This document shows positions 42,998 through 52,600 of a stretch of 64,000 nucleotides of DNA, piece after piece (position 1 is the first letter of the stretch; the number at the start of each line of letters is the position of its first letter). The notes under the pieces are model-generated. The model did no database searches, had not been told where the DNA came from, and saw only the letters and a list, made by a program, of their open reading frames with translations. Origin of the DNA: Silvibacterium dinghuense (GTDB lineage Bacteria > Acidobacteriota > Terriglobia > Terriglobales > Acidobacteriaceae); the NCBI RefSeq assembly GCF_004123295.1, contig NZ_SDMK01000002.1, forward strand, positions 186,001 to 250,000, in the 5' to 3' direction. The position numbers and the translations under genes are program-made.

Positions 42998-44128
42998 ATG
43001 GCAGAGAGCGGATTACAAACGGCATTACCGCCGCGCAGCAGCGCCGGTCGCAGAATACGGGTTCTCGTGGTCGACGATTCGATCGTCATCCGGCACCTGG
43101 TCAGCCGCGTGCTTGAGAGCGACCCGGCCATTGAGGTGGTGGGCACGGCGGTCAATGGAGTCATTGCGCTGGAGAAGGCGGCGCAGCTGCGTCCCGACGC
43201 GATGACCCTCGATATCGAAATGCCGCAGATGGATGGGCTGGAGACGCTGCGTCACCTGCAACGGGATTTTCCCGCAATCCGCGTGATCATGTTCAGCACC
43301 CTGACCGAGCGTGGAGCGCGGGCGACGATCGATTCGCTGCTGCGCGGCGCCAGCGACTATGTCCCCAAGCCCTCCAACAGCGGGCGCATGGACGAGGCGG
43401 AAGCCCGGCTGCGCGATCTGCTGGTGCCGCGGCTGAAGCAGCTTTGCGGAGTTGCCGGAGCGGCCTCGCCGGTAAGAACGAGGATGCAGCCATCGCCTGC
43501 TTCTGTGCGAAGCGCATCGCCGGTGACGGACAGCCGATCCGAGCACGCCCGCCATTACCGCGTGGTGGCGATCGGACTCTCAACCGGAGGTCCGGCCGCG
43601 CTTGGCGAGGTGTTGGAGCAACTGCCGGGCAATTTTCCGCTGCCCATCCTGGTTACGCAGCATATGCCGCCGCTCTTTACGCAGTTTCTCGCCGACCGTC
43701 TGAATGCCCGCTGCGCGCTCAAGGTCATGGAGGCGCGGGAGGGCGAAGAGGTTCTGCCCGGCTGCGTTTATATCGCTCCGGGAGACTTTCACATGCGTGT
43801 CGTCTCGCGGGAAGGACGTACAGTCATCACGCTCGACCAGGGTCCTCCGGAGAACTCCTGCCGCCCTGCGGTCGACGTGATGATGCGCTCGGTCACCGAG
43901 GTCTTCGGTGGCGATGTGGTGGCCGCGATCCTGACCGGCATGGGGCAGGATGGCCGCCTGGGCGTGGAGAAGGTGCGCAGGCACGGAGGCTATGTCATCG
44001 CGCAGGACAGTGCATCGAGCGTGGTCTGGGGCATGCCTGGAGCGGTGGTGGAGGCAGGTCTCGCAAACCAGGTCCTGGATTTGCATGCGATCGCCGATGC
44101 GCTGTTGGCGAAGGCAAGGCTGGCATGA
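42998..44128 (+). CDS. cheB: Chemotaxis methylesterase CheB
   Basis: 376 residues: receiver (about 20-140) with D72 (MTLDIEMPQMDG), a linker of about 40 residues, then the esterase domain with the catalytic triad S195 (GLSTGGP), H222 (TQHMPP) and D318 (MGQDG). It removes methyl groups from, and deamidates, chemoreceptors. ATG 42998 has GAGG just upstream. Its last bases overlap cheR in ATGA, coupling the opposing enzymes. Confidence 0.96.
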   Translation: MAESGLQTALPPRSSAGRRIRVLVVDDSIVIRHLVSRVLESDPAIEVVGTAVNGVIALEKAAQLRPDAMTLDIEMPQMDGLETLRHLQRDFPAIRVIMFSTLTERGARATIDSLLRGASDYVPKPSNSGRMDEAEARLRDLLVPRLKQLCGVAGAASPVRTRMQPSPASVRSASPVTDSRSEHARHYRVVAIGLSTGGPAALGEVLEQLPGNFPLPILVTQHMPPLFTQFLADRLNARCALKVMEAREGEEVLPGCVYIAPGDFHMRVVSREGRTVITLDQGPPENSCRPAVDVMMRSVTEVFGGDVVAAILTGMGQDGRLGVEKVRRHGGYVIAQDSASSVVWGMPGAVVEAGLANQVLDLHAIADALLAKARLA

Positions 44129-44988
44129 TCGAGTCCCGCCAACAGGTCGAAACCAAACCGGCACCTGCTCCTCGTGTGGCTATTTCGAAGGAGAACTACA
44201 GTTTTCTACAGCGCCATCTCTATGCCGCTTCCGGCATCGTGATCGATGCTTCGAAGGATTACCTTATCGACTCGCGTCTGATGCCCATAGTGCGCGTGGA
44301 GCGGCTGCAGTCGCTCGATGAGCTTTGCCAGCACATACGCGGAAATACCACATCGCTGCTTTCGCGTCGTGTCGTCGAAGCGATGACGACGAACGAGACC
44401 CTGTTCTTCCGCGATGTCGTAGCCTTCGATGCCCTGAAGAAGCATGTGCTGCCCAGGCTGCTTGCCGGGCGCCAGGCAGGGCGAAAGCTGACGATCTGGT
44501 CGGCCGCTGCTTCGACGGGCCAGGAGGCCTACAGCGTGGCGATGATGCTGCTCGAACTGGGAGTCGATCCTTCCGAGGTGCAGATTCTCGGGACGGATCT
44601 CTCCGAGCAGGTGCTGGAGCGCGCACGCAAGGGGCGATACCTGCAGCTCGAAGTCAATCGCGGGCTTCCGGCCGCCTACCTGCTGAAATATTTCCGGCAG
44701 GCCGGCATGGAGTGGGAGATCCAGGAGCGGGTGCGCCGCATGGTCACCTTCGAGCCACTCGATCTCCGCCAGAGGATACGGAATCATGGCCCCTTCGACC
44801 TCGTCCTGTGCCGGAACGTTCTCATCTACTTCGACGTGGAAACCAAGCGGGCGATTCTGAACAACATCCAGCATGTTCTGCGCAGAACGGGCGTCCTTGT
44901 GCTCGGCTGCGCGGAGACGATGATCAATCTGCACAATGGCTTCACCAGTGAATCCATGGGCGGAGCCACCTTTTACGCAGCGAAGTGA
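44125..44988 (+). CDS. cheR: Chemotaxis methyltransferase CheR
   Basis: 287 residues: N-terminal helical domain, the MTTNETLFFRD loop, the SAM-binding WSAAASTGQEAYS motif, ILGTDLSEQVLERARKGRY (cited as LGTDLSEQVL), and DLVLCRNVLIYFD. It methylates receptor glutamates using S-adenosylmethionine. No C-terminal pentapeptide-docking subdomain insert is obvious. Starts inside the last codon of cheB. Confidence 0.96.
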   Translation: MIESRQQVETKPAPAPRVAISKENYSFLQRHLYAASGIVIDASKDYLIDSRLMPIVRVERLQSLDELCQHIRGNTTSLLSRRVVEAMTTNETLFFRDVVAFDALKKHVLPRLLAGRQAGRKLTIWSAAASTGQEAYSVAMMLLELGVDPSEVQILGTDLSEQVLERARKGRYLQLEVNRGLPAAYLLKYFRQAGMEWEIQERVRRMVTFEPLDLRQRIRNHGPFDLVLCRNVLIYFDVETKRAILNNIQHVLRRTGVLVLGCAETMINLHNGFTSESMGGATFYAAK

Positions 44989-45011
44989 ACATACAGCGCG
45001 GGAGTGCGGAG

Positions 45012-45512
45012 ATGCAGGCAGTCGAGATGTTCCGGGATGAGCAGATTGCGATGGCACAGCAGGCCATTCTGCAGATATGCGATGTGTGGATGGACCCGGC
45101 GGAGACAGGATGGACGCCGACAGCGACCGATGTGTGCAGCGAAGTGCGGTTTCTCCATGATTGGGAAGGGCGTTTCTCTCTCGAATGCTCGCGCGGCCTG
45201 GCCGAGGTGCTGGCGAATGCCATGCTGATGCGGCCGATGGAAGAGATCAGCGAGTCCGATGTGCAGGACGTGATTGGAGAGCTGCTGAATACGATTGCCG
45301 GCAACCTGAAGTGCCTGCTTCCGGCAGATACCGAACTGACGATCCCGGAGACGATGGAGAGATCGCGGAAGCCGCAGAGCATCGGGTGCAGCGAGGACCG
45401 TTGCAGGGAAGAGCGCGGGATTGTGCTGAGCTGCGAGATCGGCGTGATCCGGATGGCTTTTTCGCGATGCGAGCCTGCCATCGCGCATGGAAGCTCAGCA
45501 GGCTTCGCTTAG
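45012..45512 (+). CDS. Second CheX-like phosphatase
   Basis: 166 residues. A single CheC/CheX active-site pattern DxxxExxNxxxG is present, with E90 and N93 (DVIGELLNTIAG). Otherwise it is divergent from the first CheX and has a cysteine-rich C-terminal part (GCSEDRC, SCEIG, RCEP). It probably acts on one of the two CheY proteins. ATG 45012 has GGAG seven bases upstream; an in-frame GTG (44985) would overlap the cheR stop by four bases. Its 3' end overlaps the convergent deacetylase gene by four bases. Confidence 0.75.
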   Translation: MQAVEMFRDEQIAMAQQAILQICDVWMDPAETGWTPTATDVCSEVRFLHDWEGRFSLECSRGLAEVLANAMLMRPMEEISESDVQDVIGELLNTIAGNLKCLLPADTELTIPETMERSRKPQSIGCSEDRCREERGIVLSCEIGVIRMAFSRCEPAIAHGSSAGFA

Positions 45513-46369
45513 GGGGATATCTGGCCGAAGTGCAGCAGCTCGAGAGAGGGCATTCCGGCGGTTATCCGGGGCACGGCCTCCAGCAGAGCCGCATGCTCGA
45601 TAGGCCGCGAGGCCCGCAGGCGGGTAGCCACCGTATCCAGGGCCATATCGTAATAGGCCGGATGCGTGACCAGCTCCCACGTTCCCTCCGGCATGGCGTG
45701 GAGAATGCTCTCAAGGGTTGCCGTGTTAAGCGTTCCGGTAGCCAGAACGCCGAGAGAGCCATCCGTGGTCGCCAGGCCGGCATCGGCAACCATCTGCAGG
45801 AAGCGCCTGCGGCGGGTGCGCAGCAGGGCCACCTGGAGCTTGCGCAGGGCGGGTGCGTCATGGGTTGCGGCAATGGACCACTCCGGCTCAAAGGGGTTGC
45901 GGATGGCGCGAATCCCGCAGGCCCGGGCAGCGCGCAGCAGGGGACGGAGCACCCGGATAAACATATGCGTGTGCTTGTGAGTATCCACATGCGTAACCGG
46001 AACGCCGGCAGCCTGCAGATGGCGGATCTGCGATACCGCTTCGAGTTCGATCTCGGCTTCGGAGATCGCTCCACGCAACAACTGCGAAAGGAAGGCTCCA
46101 AGGGTGGGACGAAACTGCCCGTTTGGAGCCAGAGCGGGCGTTTCGCCGGCGGGCAGCGCCGACTCCCCGTCGACCAGCACCACGTGGCAGCCGACGCCGA
46201 GGAGGTGTCCCCGCTGTGGAGAGCTTTCCGCGGCCGCAGGGGCAAAATGCGGCGCCGTGGCCATGAGTGTCGCGGAGGTGAGCGCTCTGGCGGCAGAGAG
46301 CTCGAGCACGGATTGATTGATCCCGGGAGTGAGGCCGAAATCATCGGCATTGATGATGAGACGAGGCAC
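45509..46369 (-). CDS. YdjC/ChbG/HpnK family carbohydrate deacetylase
   Basis: 286 residues with the metal-binding motifs of the family: INADDFGLTPGIN near the N-terminus (the DD aspartate), HVDTHKHTHMF in the middle and ELVTHPAYYD towards the C-terminus. Members remove acetyl groups from chito-oligosaccharides; HpnK homologues are linked to hopanoid synthesis. No hopanoid or chitin gene is adjacent, so the substrate is open. The start is GTG 46369. Convergent with the chemosensory cluster. Confidence 0.88.
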   Translation of the reverse strand: MPRLIINADDFGLTPGINQSVLELSAARALTSATLMATAPHFAPAAAESSPQRGHLLGVGCHVVLVDGESALPAGETPALAPNGQFRPTLGAFLSQLLRGAISEAEIELEAVSQIRHLQAAGVPVTHVDTHKHTHMFIRVLRPLLRAARACGIRAIRNPFEPEWSIAATHDAPALRKLQVALLRTRRRRFLQMVADAGLATTDGSLGVLATGTLNTATLESILHAMPEGTWELVTHPAYYDMALDTVATRLRASRPIEHAALLEAVPRITAGMPSLELLHFGQISP

Positions 46370-46512
46370 GCTTGCCTAGTCTAACAATCGATGGACTAAC
46401 ACCCCTGGCAGGTACCGATTAACACAGATGGGGGATGCCAGGTATGGTGCAATTTCCCTAAACTTCCCCATGTCGTTGAGCAGTGGAGCATGGAAGTGGT
46501 GAGGGCGGAGAG

Positions 46513-46731
46513 ATGGCGGGGATCGGTCTGATGATGCACGTGGCGGTGTACTGGCTGGCAGTCAATCTGGCGGTGGTAGGGTATCTGGCTGTTCTCTACT
46601 CCAGGCAGCGTCTGCTTGAGCTCCATGAGATGGGGAAGTTCAACCGGAGTATTTCCGCTGTTTCGGCGAGTGAGAAGACGCAGCAGTTTCAGAATCTTAT
46701 GCATTTCGGTGCAGGTAGAGGAAGCAAGTAA
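46513..46731 (+). CDS. Tiny single-pass membrane protein, function unknown
   Basis: 72 residues: one hydrophobic segment (about 5-30), then a charged, probably helical tail (SRQRLLELHEMGKFNRS). The start at ATG 46513 has GAGGG seven bases before it; an in-frame GTG (46483) also exists. No family is recognised. It stands alone between the deacetylase and tRNA-Val. Confidence 0.5.
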   Translation: MAGIGLMMHVAVYWLAVNLAVVGYLAVLYSRQRLLELHEMGKFNRSISAVSASEKTQQFQNLMHFGAGRGSK

Positions 46732-46820
46732 CAGTTGCTGTTATGATGAAGAAACAAAGAGCGCTGAACTCCGGCACAGATAGGAAAGTGACGGTATAGA
46801 AAGCGCAGACCGGAATGCCC

Positions 46821-46897
46821 GGGCGGTTAGCTCAGCTGGTTAGAGCACTTGCCTTACAAGCAAGGGGTCGCAGGTTCGAATCCTGCACTGCCCACCA
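46821..46897 (+). tRNA. tRNA-Val (anticodon TAC)
   Basis: A full cloverleaf with encoded CCA. Acceptor GGGCGGT pairs with ACTGCCC (one G-U), D-arm TAGCTCAGCTGGTTAGAGC, anticodon stem CTTGC/GCAAG around CTTACAA with TAC as the anticodon, and T-arm GCAGG/CCTGC around TTCGAAT. It reads GUN valine codons, chiefly GUA and GUG. No integrated element or repeated tRNA 3' end is visible next to it. Confidence 0.97.
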
Positions 46898-47028
46898 TCG
46901 AATTCGTATCTGCCGCGCTTTTTCTTCTTTCACGCATTTGCCTTCCTTTGTGCTGTTCGGCACTCCCAAAGTGCAGTTGGCTTCCTCATGCACGCATAAG
47001 TGCCGCCGCTAAGACGGGCCTCCGCAGT

Positions 47029-47046
47029 ACTGAAATAAGTTTCAGT
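47029..47046. promoter_or_regulatory. Inverted repeat just before the GGDEF-EAL start
   Basis: ACTGAAA (47029-47035) and TTTCAGT (47040-47046) are perfectly complementary around TAAG, ending five bases before the ATG. They occupy the place of the ribosome site, and no Shine-Dalgarno sequence is visible. Confidence 0.45.
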
Positions 47047-47051
47047 TCGCT

Positions 47052-49526
47052 ATGCCGAATGCGTTTCTCGACATCCTGATCCTCGGCCTGCTGGTACTGG
47101 TGTTCGGTTCTATCTTCCGGACACGTCCGACGGTTCGTCTGCGCTATTGGATCATCGGCTGGTTTCTGATCCTGATTCATTTTGCCGTCCTGCTGTGGAG
47201 TCCGGCCACTCCATTCAAGGCAGCGCTGGCGGCGACGGCGATGTTAAGCACTCTGCTGTTGGGAGGCGTGGCTTTTCTCCTCGCTGGAGATCGCCGCCAC
47301 CTGGGCGTGTTGCGTGGGTTCCGTCTGATCGCACTTTTGTGCGGCCCGGGACTTCTCTATGCAGCGCTGACCTCCTTCCAATACAGCAATCGCCTCTTGT
47401 TGACGGGTATCGTACTGCTGCAGGCTGGCGGAACGCTGGTTGCGATTCAGCGCCTCTGGCAAAGGCACGCATCGATGGTGCGGCTCGGTGCAATGCTGGT
47501 TCCGCTTTGCACGCTCTGGAGCCTGGCTGCTATATACAGCGGCAATCTGATTCAGGGTACGTATGCGGATCTGACGCTGCTCTACCTGCTGAATGCCATT
47601 CTCTACTGGCTGGATTTTCGCCGGGCATCCATGGGTGTGGTGACGGCGATCGGCGGACTGCTGGCCTGGGCGATGGTCTTCCCCTGTGCGGTTGCGATGG
47701 AGACATGGTTCCCGAACGTTTCCATATCGCCTGAGATCTGGAACCTGCCCAAGTATTTCGTCGAGTTCGGGATGATCCTGACCCTGCTGGAAGACGAGAT
47801 TGCCGCCATGGCTCTGCAGCGGGAAGAGTATCGTCTGCTCTTTGAATACAATCCGCATCCCATGTGGATCTATGACGAAGAGGCTCTGGCTTTTCTGAAG
47901 GTGAACGAGGCGGCTGCGGCAGCCTACGGTTTCACCATGGAAGAGTTCAGCCGGATGTCCTTGCATGACCTGCGGCCCATCGAGGAAAAACTGAAGCTGG
48001 AATGCCGGCTGCGGGAGCTGGACGAGGTCTCTTTGAGGTCCGGCCCATGGACGCACATCAAGGCCGATGGCTCTCGGATCAAGGTCGATATCGCTTCCCA
48101 CGCCATTCAATTTGAAGGCAGGAAGGCGCGATTTGCTCTGGTGCAGAATGTCACCGAGCGGATAGAGCTTCACGAGCAGCTGGTCCATCAGGCCAACCAT
48201 GACACCCTGACCGGATTGCCAAACCGGCTTCTGCTGAAAGACCGCATGGAGCACACGCTCAGCTCCGCCGCTCGCAACGGGGAGAAGGTCGCGGTCATGT
48301 GTCTGGACCTCGATCGCTTCAAGCAGATCAACGACCGGTATGGGCACCCCATCGGCGATGCATGCCTGAAGCATCTGGCGGACCTGCTGCGAAGCCGTCT
48401 GCGCGCCGCCGATACCGTGGCGCGGTCTGGAGGCGAGGAGTTTACGTTGCTGCTGGCGGGATTGTCTTCTGCCGAGGACGCGGCAGGAGTGGCGCAGGTG
48501 CTGCTCGAAAGCATCCGCCAGCCCTTTCAGGTCGAGGGCTATCAGTTGGAGCTGTCTGCCAGCCTGGGTATCGCCATGTATCCGGATGACGGCAGTGAAG
48601 CGCAGGTGCTGTGGCGCGCCTCGGATACGGCGATGTATCGGGCCAAGAAGTCGGGAGGCAGCCAGTTCGTTTTCGTCTCTCATGAGATTTCGGCTGCAGC
48701 CCTGGAAGTCAACGATTTAGAGGCAGCGCTGCGTCAGGCTCTGAAAGAAAATGGATTTCGAATCCTCTATCAGCCGCAGTACGCGACGACCGGCGAGTTG
48801 CGCGGCCTGGAAGCTCTTCTTCGCTTGGAAGATCCGGTCAAGGGGACGATATCTCCGGAGCGCTTTATCCCTGTTGCCGAAGAGAGCGGCTTAATCATGC
48901 GTATCGGTAACTGGGTGCTTGAGGAGGTCTGCCGCCAGATTGCCGAATGGAGCAGGCATCACCTTCCTCCGGTGCGTGTTGCGATCAATGTGTCCCCGCT
49001 GGAGCTCGTTCGTGCGGATTATGCGCAAAATGTCCGGCGCGTGCTGGTGAGTTACGGGGTGGATGCGGCGCGCCTGGAAATTGAAATTACCGAGACGAGC
49101 GTCATGCGTAACCTCGAAGACGCAGCCCGGCAGATGCTCGACCTCGCGGCAGTGGGTGTGCAGTTTTCCGTCGATGACTTCGGGACCGGATATTCTTCGC
49201 TGCAGCATCTGCACCAGCTTCCGATTTCCACGCTCAAAATCGATCGTTCCTTCATCGAGCGGATGTGCGACGAACCCGAAGCGCGGCAGATCGTGCAGGC
49301 CATTCTGTCGCTTGGACACAGCCTGGGCATGCAGATCGTGGCGGAAGGCGTGGAGCGCGAAGAGCAGCTGCTCTTGCTGCAGGCGATGGAGTGCGATCAC
49401 CTGCAGGGCTTCTTATGGGGACGTCCCCAGGAGGCCGCGGTGGTGCCGGGATTGTTGCTCCGGGGAAGCATCCAGCGGGAAGAGGACGGCCCGGTTCTCT
49501 TCTCGACGCATCGCTCGAAGCGCTGA
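47052..49526 (+). CDS. Membrane protein with PAS, GGDEF and EAL domains (cyclic di-GMP turnover)
   Basis: 824 residues. Seven or so hydrophobic helices fill residues 5-250, followed by a PAS domain (about 255-375), GGDEF (about 380-545) and EAL (about 555-805). The cyclase site is intact (GGEEF, 460-464) and has an inhibitory RxxD site (451-454) five residues before it. The phosphodiesterase keeps EAL (586-588), INVSPLEL and DDFGTGYSSL. It could therefore make or break cyclic di-GMP depending on the signal. It lies alone between tRNA-Val and the mannosidase; the nearby polysaccharide and PilT genes are plausible targets of this messenger. Confidence 0.93.
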   Translation: MPNAFLDILILGLLVLVFGSIFRTRPTVRLRYWIIGWFLILIHFAVLLWSPATPFKAALAATAMLSTLLLGGVAFLLAGDRRHLGVLRGFRLIALLCGPGLLYAALTSFQYSNRLLLTGIVLLQAGGTLVAIQRLWQRHASMVRLGAMLVPLCTLWSLAAIYSGNLIQGTYADLTLLYLLNAILYWLDFRRASMGVVTAIGGLLAWAMVFPCAVAMETWFPNVSISPEIWNLPKYFVEFGMILTLLEDEIAAMALQREEYRLLFEYNPHPMWIYDEEALAFLKVNEAAAAAYGFTMEEFSRMSLHDLRPIEEKLKLECRLRELDEVSLRSGPWTHIKADGSRIKVDIASHAIQFEGRKARFALVQNVTERIELHEQLVHQANHDTLTGLPNRLLLKDRMEHTLSSAARNGEKVAVMCLDLDRFKQINDRYGHPIGDACLKHLADLLRSRLRAADTVARSGGEEFTLLLAGLSSAEDAAGVAQVLLESIRQPFQVEGYQLELSASLGIAMYPDDGSEAQVLWRASDTAMYRAKKSGGSQFVFVSHEISAAALEVNDLEAALRQALKENGFRILYQPQYATTGELRGLEALLRLEDPVKGTISPERFIPVAEESGLIMRIGNWVLEEVCRQIAEWSRHHLPPVRVAINVSPLELVRADYAQNVRRVLVSYGVDAARLEIEITETSVMRNLEDAARQMLDLAAVGVQFSVDDFGTGYSSLQHLHQLPISTLKIDRSFIERMCDEPEARQIVQAILSLGHSLGMQIVAEGVEREEQLLLLQAMECDHLQGFLWGRPQEAAVVPGLLLRGSIQREEDGPVLFSTHRSKR

Positions 49527-49645
49527 AACGGCGCCTGCTCCCACCTCACGTATAATCGCCGTGGACCACACCGCTCCTGTCGCAGGCTATCGTTTGTCTG
49601 TCGCCACGTTTGCCCACGATGACCCCCCCGGAGGCTTCCGTTTCG

Positions 49646-52600
49646 ATGTCCGTTCGCATTCGCTTTTCCGTATTTTTCTGCCTTGCCTTCCCCGCATGTT
49701 CTCTACTGGCGAGCTCACCGGCTCTCTGGTCTCAATCTGTCACAGATATGACGAAGTCGCTTCCGGCTGCAACCCAGAAAGTGGTGAGCGAGCTGGAAGA
49801 ACTCGACAATCTGCCTTCCGGGCCATGGCGTTATCATGCGGGCGATGTACCGCATGGCGAGGCGACGAACCTCGATGACAGCGCATGGACGTCGGTGACG
49901 CCGAAGAGCGAAGTCCCTAACGAAGCTGTCTGGTTCCGGCAATGGATTACCGTGCCGGCGAAGCTCCACGGGTACAACCTGACCGGGGCGCGCATCTGGT
50001 TTCAGTTCCAGGCCTACGGCCATGGGACCACGCCGCAGATCGTGTATTTCAACGGACGCCGCGTGGCATTAGGCGAGGACCTGGAGCCGATTGTCCTGTT
50101 CGATGACGCCAAACCGGGCGACAAGGTGCTGGTAGCCGTCAAGCTGCTGCCGACGGTAGAGAAGAAACAGTTTCATGCTGTCAACATGAAGATCGATTTC
50201 GCCGAAGGCCGTCCGAATCCGGATGATGAACGGCGTGAAATCCTGTCGGCATCTTTCCTGCTGCCGAGCCTTTCGAAGAACCTGCCTGCCGATCAGTCCA
50301 CGCTGAACAAGGCGATCGGTCAGATCGATCTCCAGGCGCTGAATGCAGGGGATGAGCAGAAGTTCGATGCCTCTCTGCGCGCCGCGCAGACCACTCTGGA
50401 TGAGTTGCGCCCGGTGATGCAGCAGGCGACGCTCCACCTGACGGGTAATTCGCATATCGATGCGGCGTGGCTCTGGCCGTGGACCGAAACCGTAGATGCG
50501 GTCCGCCGTACCTTCGGCACGGCGCTGCAGCTGATGAACGAGTATCCGAACTACACCTACACGCAGTCGGCTGCGCAGTACAACGAATGGATGTCCGAGA
50601 AGTACCCGGATATCAACGACGGGATTAAGCAGCGCATCAAGGAAGGGCGTTGGGAGATCGTCGGCGGCATGTGGGTCGAGCCGGATCTGAATATGCCGGA
50701 CGGTGAGTCCACCGCGCGTTCGCTGCTGATCGGCAAGCGCTGGTACCAGAAGGAATACGGCGTCGATGTGAAGATCGGTTGGAACCCCGACTCTTTCGGC
50801 TATAACTGGCAGCTGCCGCAGATCTACAAGAAGTCGGGCGTGGATTACTTCGTGACGCAGAAGATGGCGTGGAACGACACGAATCAGCTGCCGCTGAAGC
50901 TCTTCTGGTGGGAGTCGCCGGATGGCAGCAAGGTGCTGACCTATTTCCCGCACGACTACGCGAACGACAATCTCGATCCGGTGCGCCTCTCGGCCGATCT
51001 CAAGGTCGCACGTGAGGACAATCCGGGACTGCCATCGATGATGGACCTCTACGGTGTGGGGGACCACGGCGGTGGTCCGACGCGCGAAATCCTCGACCAG
51101 GGCGAGCACTGGGCCAATGGCAGCGACAAGGTTGTGCCGAAGATGCAGTTCGGAACGGCGAAGAGCTATTTCGACTCGGTCGAGCCGAAGCTGGCAAGCG
51201 ATTCGCCGGTATGGGACTACGACAAGATCGCGAAGGGCTGGGAAGCTCCGGCTGCGGTAGATGGCAAGATCGCGATTCCCACATGGAACAGCGAGCTTTA
51301 CCTTGAATATCACCGCGGCGTCTTTACCACCCAGGCCGCACACAAGCGCAACATGCGCGAGAGCTCGGAGTGGGCGCTGAACGCGGAGAAGTACGCTTCG
51401 CTGGCATGGCTGGACGGAGATGCGTATCCGGGCGACGAGTTGACGGACGACTGGAAGAAGATCACCTTCAATGATTTCCATGATCTGGCCGCTGGCTCGG
51501 GCGTGGGCATCATCTATAAAGACGCGCAGCGCGACTATGACAAGGTAAAGCTCTCGACGGACGCGATCTCGGAGAAGGCATTGGGCACGATCGCTGCCCA
51601 TGTGGATACCGAGGTGCAGGATGGCGTGCCGGTGATGGTCGTGAATCCGCTGGCCTGGAATCGCTCGGGGCTGGTGACAGTCCACGTGCAGATGCCGCAG
51701 GCAACGGACGAAGTCTCGGTCATCGACTCCAAGGGGCGTGTATTGCCGTCGCAGGTAATCGAGAAGGATGTCGCGACGCATCGCTTCACCCTGCGGGTGA
51801 AGGCGGAAGAGGTGCCTTCCCTGGGATATGAAGTCGTGCGCGTGGTGCCGGGCAAAAAGAGCTTTGCCAGCGATCTGAAGGCCGATGGGCTGACGATCGA
51901 GAACGCAGACCTTCGCGTGACAGTGGATAAGAGTTCCGGTTGCATCACCAGCCTGCTCGACAAGAAGACTGGCTTCGAATCGCTGGCCAAGGGGGCTTGC
52001 GGCAACGAACTGCAGCTCTTCAAGGATCTGCCCAAGGACTACGATGCCTGGAACATCGATCCGGGTACGCTGGATCAGCCGCCGGTAAAACTGGACACGG
52101 CGGATTCGGCGGAGCTGGTCGAGCAGTCTCCGATGCGGGACGTGATCCGCGTGGTGCATCACACGGAGAAGTCGAAGTTCGTACAGGACATCGAGCTCTA
52201 TACCGGCGCAGACCATGTGGTGGTAGAGAACCGTGTCGACTGGCACGAAGATCACATCCTGCTGAAGGCAGCCTTCCCGCTGGCGGCAACGAGTGCCAAG
52301 GCGACGTACGAAATTCCTTACGGCTCGATCGAGCGTTCGACCGAACGGAACAACACCTGGGAGAAGGCGCAGTTCGAGGTTCCGGCACTGCGCTGGGCTG
52401 ATCTCGGTGATGGCCAGCACGGCTTCAGCCTGATCAACAACTCGAAGTTCGGCTACGATGCAGCGGGTAACGTGCTGAGGCTCTCGCTGCTGCGCGCTCC
52501 GACCTATCCGGACCCGGTGGCTGACCGCGGGGAACAGAAGTCCGCCTATGTGCTGTATCCGCACGGCGGCGATTGGAAGCAGGCGATGACCGTGCGCGAG

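Noticed and set aside
46821-46897. tRNA-Val as an integration site for a mobile element
   Set aside because: No integrase, repeated tRNA 3' end or compositional change was seen on either side.
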